DNA of 64,000 bases from positions 1-64,000 of the forward strand of contig NZ_SUHQ01000019.1 in assembly GCF_004962245.1 (NCBI RefSeq). The letters run 5' to 3'. The stretch comes from Mesorhizobium sp. Its GTDB lineage: Bacteria > Pseudomonadota > Alphaproteobacteria > Rhizobiales > Rhizobiaceae. This document shows positions 61,650 to 64,000 of this stretch, one piece after another (the first letter of the stretch is position 1; every line of letters starts with the position of its first letter). Under the pieces are notes generated by a model, which saw nothing but the letters and a program-made list of their open reading frames with translations, had not been told where the DNA came from and searched no databases. Both the position numbers and the translations under genes were made by a program.

Positions 61650-63251
61650 TCATTTTTGGGTAATGTCGTCGAAGCTCAGATCGAATCGCAAGAGATATTT
61701 ACGCAGCCGGTCGGCATCGTTGCCGCTAGTTTTTTGCAGCCGCGAGACCGCGAACAATCTTCGCCCGGCCGCGCTGATGGAATTGCTGTCACGGCAAACC
61801 TCGAGCACGGCGGCAAGCTGCGTCCGGTCGAACATGTCGATCCGGCTTTGGCGCTCGGGGCCGAGAATTTCCGACAGGATGCACTCCCCGTCGCCGGCGG
61901 CTAAACCGGCGCGCCACAACACCCTCAGGCGATCGATTTCTTCGTGCACGGTCTCCTCGTTGATGCGGCCGAGCGGCGCAAGCGTTGCCATGCGTGTGAC
62001 GGATGCCGAAAGATCGCGGAAATTGGCCCGCCACATGGCCTCCGGCGCCATCGCGAATTTCAGATAGAGCCCTCGCGCTTCCTTGTTGAAGGTGACGTTT
62101 TGTCCTTCACGCTCGCTGAACCGGCGCAGTTCGAACTCGAGGTTTGGTTCGATATCTTCCTTGCGATCCCGCAAGGCGGGGAGCTGGAAAGTCCACAGAT
62201 TTAGTCGCGCGAACAGATCTTCGCGAAACCTGCCCTCTTTGACGCCGATCGAAAGATCGCGATTGGTCCCTGCGAGAAGTTGGAAATCCGACATCACGTC
62301 CTGATCGGCGCCGACCGGCAGGAAACGCTTTTCCTCGATGGCGCGCAGGCACATGGCCTGCTCGTCCAGGCCGAGTTCGCCGATCTCGTCGAGGAACAGG
62401 ACGCCCTTGTTGGCCGATTTCATCAGCCCTGCGCGCCCGTTCTGGGCGCCGGTGAACGCACCTTTGACATGGCCGAACAGCGTCGACATCGCCTGGTCGC
62501 CGCGCAGCGTGGCGCAATTGACCTCGATGAAGGCACCGGAGACCTGCCGTTGCGCCTTCTTGAGCTCGTAGATCCGCCTGGCCAGTTGCGACTTGCCGGC
62601 CCCGGTTGGACCGGTCAGCAGCACCGGCGCACGCGACCTTATCGCCACCTTCTCGATCTGATCGATCATCTGGTTGAAAGCCGGATTGCGGGTGGCGATG
62701 CCCGATTTCAGAAACGACGTTGCCTCATCGCGTTCGGCGGCAAAGCGCGTGGCAATCGCGTCGTAGCGGGAAAGGTCGAGATCGATGATCGAATAACTGC
62801 CGGAAGGATCGTCACTGCCCTCGCGTTTGCGTGGCGAAAGCTGAAGCAGACGCGCCGGGATGAAGCGGGCTTCGGTGAGCAGGAACCAGCATATCTGGGC
62901 GACATGCGTGCCAGTCGTGATGTTGACGAGATAGTCTTCCTTCTCGGGGTCGAACACATAGGCGCGGGCGAAGTCGCGCAGCTCGGTGTAAACCTCGCTG
63001 AAATCCCAAGGATCCTTCATGCCGATGATATGTGACCTGACCTCAGTGGCCGGCGAAACCTCCTCGATGTCGGCAATGATCTGCGTGGCCAAGCGCTGCG
63101 AATGCACGTCGTGGATGAGCTCCAGCCGATCGATGAAAAGCCCCGGCTGCTGGCACAGCGCAACCGTTGGTCGCCACCTCTTCCAGCGGTCGTCCCGCCC
63201 GCTGGCGTCGAGCGTGGTGCCGAGAATGCCGATCGCGACCCGCCTTCGCAT
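61650..63251 (-). CDS. rtcR: Sigma-54-dependent RNA-repair regulator RtcR
   Basis: A 533-residue RtcR protein. The N-terminal CARF-like domain (about 1-180; AIGILGTTLDA and LVNITTGTHVAQICWFLL) senses an RNA-derived ligand. The AAA+ domain has GPTGAGKSQLARRI, the sigma-54-contacting GAFTGA loop (HVKGAFTGAQNGRAG) and FLDEIGELGLDEQ. A C-terminal helix-turn-helix (SISAAGRRLFAVSR) binds DNA. It is divergent from a Ro60-like gene with a sigma-54 promoter, the arrangement known from enteric rtcR-rsr-rtcBA loci, and should activate it under RNA damage. Confidence 0.94.
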   Translation of the reverse strand: MRRRVAIGILGTTLDASGRDDRWKRWRPTVALCQQPGLFIDRLELIHDVHSQRLATQIIADIEEVSPATEVRSHIIGMKDPWDFSEVYTELRDFARAYVFDPEKEDYLVNITTGTHVAQICWFLLTEARFIPARLLQLSPRKREGSDDPSGSYSIIDLDLSRYDAIATRFAAERDEATSFLKSGIATRNPAFNQMIDQIEKVAIRSRAPVLLTGPTGAGKSQLARRIYELKKAQRQVSGAFIEVNCATLRGDQAMSTLFGHVKGAFTGAQNGRAGLMKSANKGVLFLDEIGELGLDEQAMCLRAIEEKRFLPVGADQDVMSDFQLLAGTNRDLSIGVKEGRFREDLFARLNLWTFQLPALRDRKEDIEPNLEFELRRFSEREGQNVTFNKEARGLYLKFAMAPEAMWRANFRDLSASVTRMATLAPLGRINEETVHEEIDRLRVLWRAGLAAGDGECILSEILGPERQSRIDMFDRTQLAAVLEVCRDSNSISAAGRRLFAVSRLQKTSGNDADRLRKYLLRFDLSFDDITQK

Positions 63252-63274
63252 TTTTATCCCTCAGTATAAACTAC

Positions 63275-63288
63275 GATATTAAAATATC
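63275..63288. promoter_or_regulatory. Palindrome between rtcR and Ro60 gene, possible RtcR upstream site
   Basis: GATATT-AA-AATATC is a perfect 6-bp inverted repeat 135 bases upstream of the sigma-54 promoter and 24 bases from the rtcR start. That distance suits an enhancer-type site for a sigma-54 activator. It is AT-rich, so chance is possible. Confidence 0.4.
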
Positions 63289-63409
63289 ACTTTTCTGATA
63301 CTGGCCTAAACATCTCCGATTGTCAGCCGATTTCCTTCAAAATTATTTCATAGTAAAAACAATGGTTTGTATGTCGCCCGCAATCCAAAACCAGATTCCT
63401 CCATTAAAC

Positions 63410-63425
63410 TGGCACGCGGCTTGTA
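63410..63425 (+). promoter_or_regulatory. Sigma-54 promoter of the Ro60-like gene
   Basis: TGGCACGCGGCTTGTA matches the -24/-12 consensus (TGGCAC-n5-TTGCW) except T for C in TTGT. It lies 34 bases upstream of the Ro60 start codon and next to rtcR, whose product needs sigma-54. Confidence 0.8.
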
Positions 63426-63458
63426 ATGCTACTGGTGTGAAAATGAAGGATGAGAACA

Positions 63459-64000
63459 ATGGCGAACAAATCCGTGTTTGCGACGATTGCAGGAAAGCTG
63501 CTCCCGCCGGCTGACGCTCGGAACCATGAAGGCGCCCAGGCTTACCGCCTGTCGCCTCATCAGGCTCTGGCGCAGCTGGCGGCGACGGGAACGTTCAACG
63601 CGACCTTCTATGCCGAGCCGCGCGAGCAACTGGACGAGGTGCTGAAGCTGGCCTGGCAGGTCGAGCCGGGATTCCTGGCGCGCACCGCCGTCCACGCCTT
63701 CGAGCAGGGCTACATGAAGGACATGCCGGCGCTACTGCTGGCTGTTCTCTCGTCAATGCAGGGCGACGAGTTCAACCGGGCGTTCGGGCGAGTCGTCAGG
63801 AACGGCAAGATGCTGCGCAATTTCGTGCAGGTCATGCGTTCCGGCGCCACCGGGCGCAAGTCGCTCGGCACGCGGCCGAAGCGCCTTGTCCAGGCCTGGC
63901 TCGAACAGGCGGCCGATTACGAGATCATGCGGGCTGCGGTCGGCAATGATCCGTCGCTGGCTGACGTCATCAAGATGGTTCACCCGAAGCCGAAATCGGC
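63459..64000 (+). CDS. rsr: TROVE-domain protein, Ro60/Rsr orthologue (cut by window edge)
   Basis: The first 180 residues of a TROVE-domain protein. After MANKSVFATIAGKLLPPADA comes the family pattern NHEGAQAYRLSPHQALAQLA and TGTFNATFYA, then HEAT-like helices with DMPALLLAVLSS and FNRAFGRVVRNGKMLRNFVQ. Ro60 proteins are ring-shaped RNA-binding proteins that hold misfolded RNAs and Y RNAs. AAGGA lies nine bases before the ATG. Next to rtcR it is expected to be followed by Y-like RNA genes and rtcB/rtcA beyond the window. Confidence 0.92.
   Translation, partial: MANKSVFATIAGKLLPPADARNHEGAQAYRLSPHQALAQLAATGTFNATFYAEPREQLDEVLKLAWQVEPGFLARTAVHAFEQGYMKDMPALLLAVLSSMQGDEFNRAFGRVVRNGKMLRNFVQVMRSGATGRKSLGTRPKRLVQAWLEQAADYEIMRAAVGNDPSLADVIKMVHPKPKS

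Overview
The window looks like chromosome from a high-GC alphaproteobacterium of the order Hyphomicrobiales, most likely Mesorhizobium or a close relative. The evidence is indirect: catabolic and transporter genes in short overlapping operons, a relic gene typical of Mesorhizobium integrative elements, and the overall gene style. No rRNA gene is present to confirm this.

Left part (1-28827): two islands appear to be stacked at one tRNA-Arg(CCG) site. Each ends on its right in a tyrosine integrase followed by a 55-bp repeat holding the tRNA 3' part from the anticodon loop to CCA (6678-6732 and 28773-28827, one mismatch). The intact tRNA is not here and should lie left of position 1. Island A (to 6732) carries an IS481 transposase tail, an ornithine-cyclodeaminase-like gene, a double GNAT acetyltransferase, a D-threonine aldolase/D-serine dehydratase-like gene, a decayed FAD oxidoreductase and an aldehyde dehydrogenase. 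Island B (6733-28827) carries a nearly self-contained quinate/shikimate-to-protocatechuate-to-3-oxoadipate pathway. It has a TRAP transporter, catabolic shikimate/quinate dehydrogenase, dehydroquinase, dehydroshikimate dehydratase, PcaHG, PcaB, PcaC, PcaD, a beta-keto acid cleavage enzyme and a TetR regulator with two matching operators. It also carries a tripartite tricarboxylate transporter (TctCBA) divergent from a response regulator, a histidine kinase and a periplasmic binding protein. Between these lies ICE-like debris. Island B's integrase has lost its catalytic end to an ISKra4 transposase fragment.

Middle (28830-36918): a type I restriction-modification operon hsdM-hsdS-orf-hsdR-orf. 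hsdM has an apparent frameshift, and the gene between hsdS and hsdR encodes a small protein with a possible PD-(D/E)XK nuclease motif.

37055-44609: an XRE regulator followed by a six-gene membrane complex related to hydrogenase-4/complex I. Its large subunit has serine in place of the NiFe-binding cysteines, so it is a hydrogenase-related complex (Ehr type), not a hydrogenase.

45254-48627: six consecutive small exported proteins of mostly unknown function: a lipoprotein with GCRGxGC repeats, a PDZ-like protein with an Asp/Ser/Asn-rich tail, an LprI-like protein, a DUF4087-like protein and two orphans. This is the least explained part of the window. A MarR regulator with tandem operators and a divergent membrane methyltransferase follow.

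50026-61449: an amide, ureido or D-amino-acid utilisation region: a decayed 2-hydroxyacid dehydrogenase, a D-amino acid oxidase-like protein, RidA, an N-carbamoyl-D-amino-acid-hydrolase-like enzyme, then a convergent operon of AmiC-like sensor, ANTAR antiterminator, peptide-type ABC transporter and formamidase. The right end (61650-64000) holds rtcR divergent from a Ro60/TROVE gene with a good sigma-54 promoter, which is the start of an RNA-repair locus cut by the window edge.
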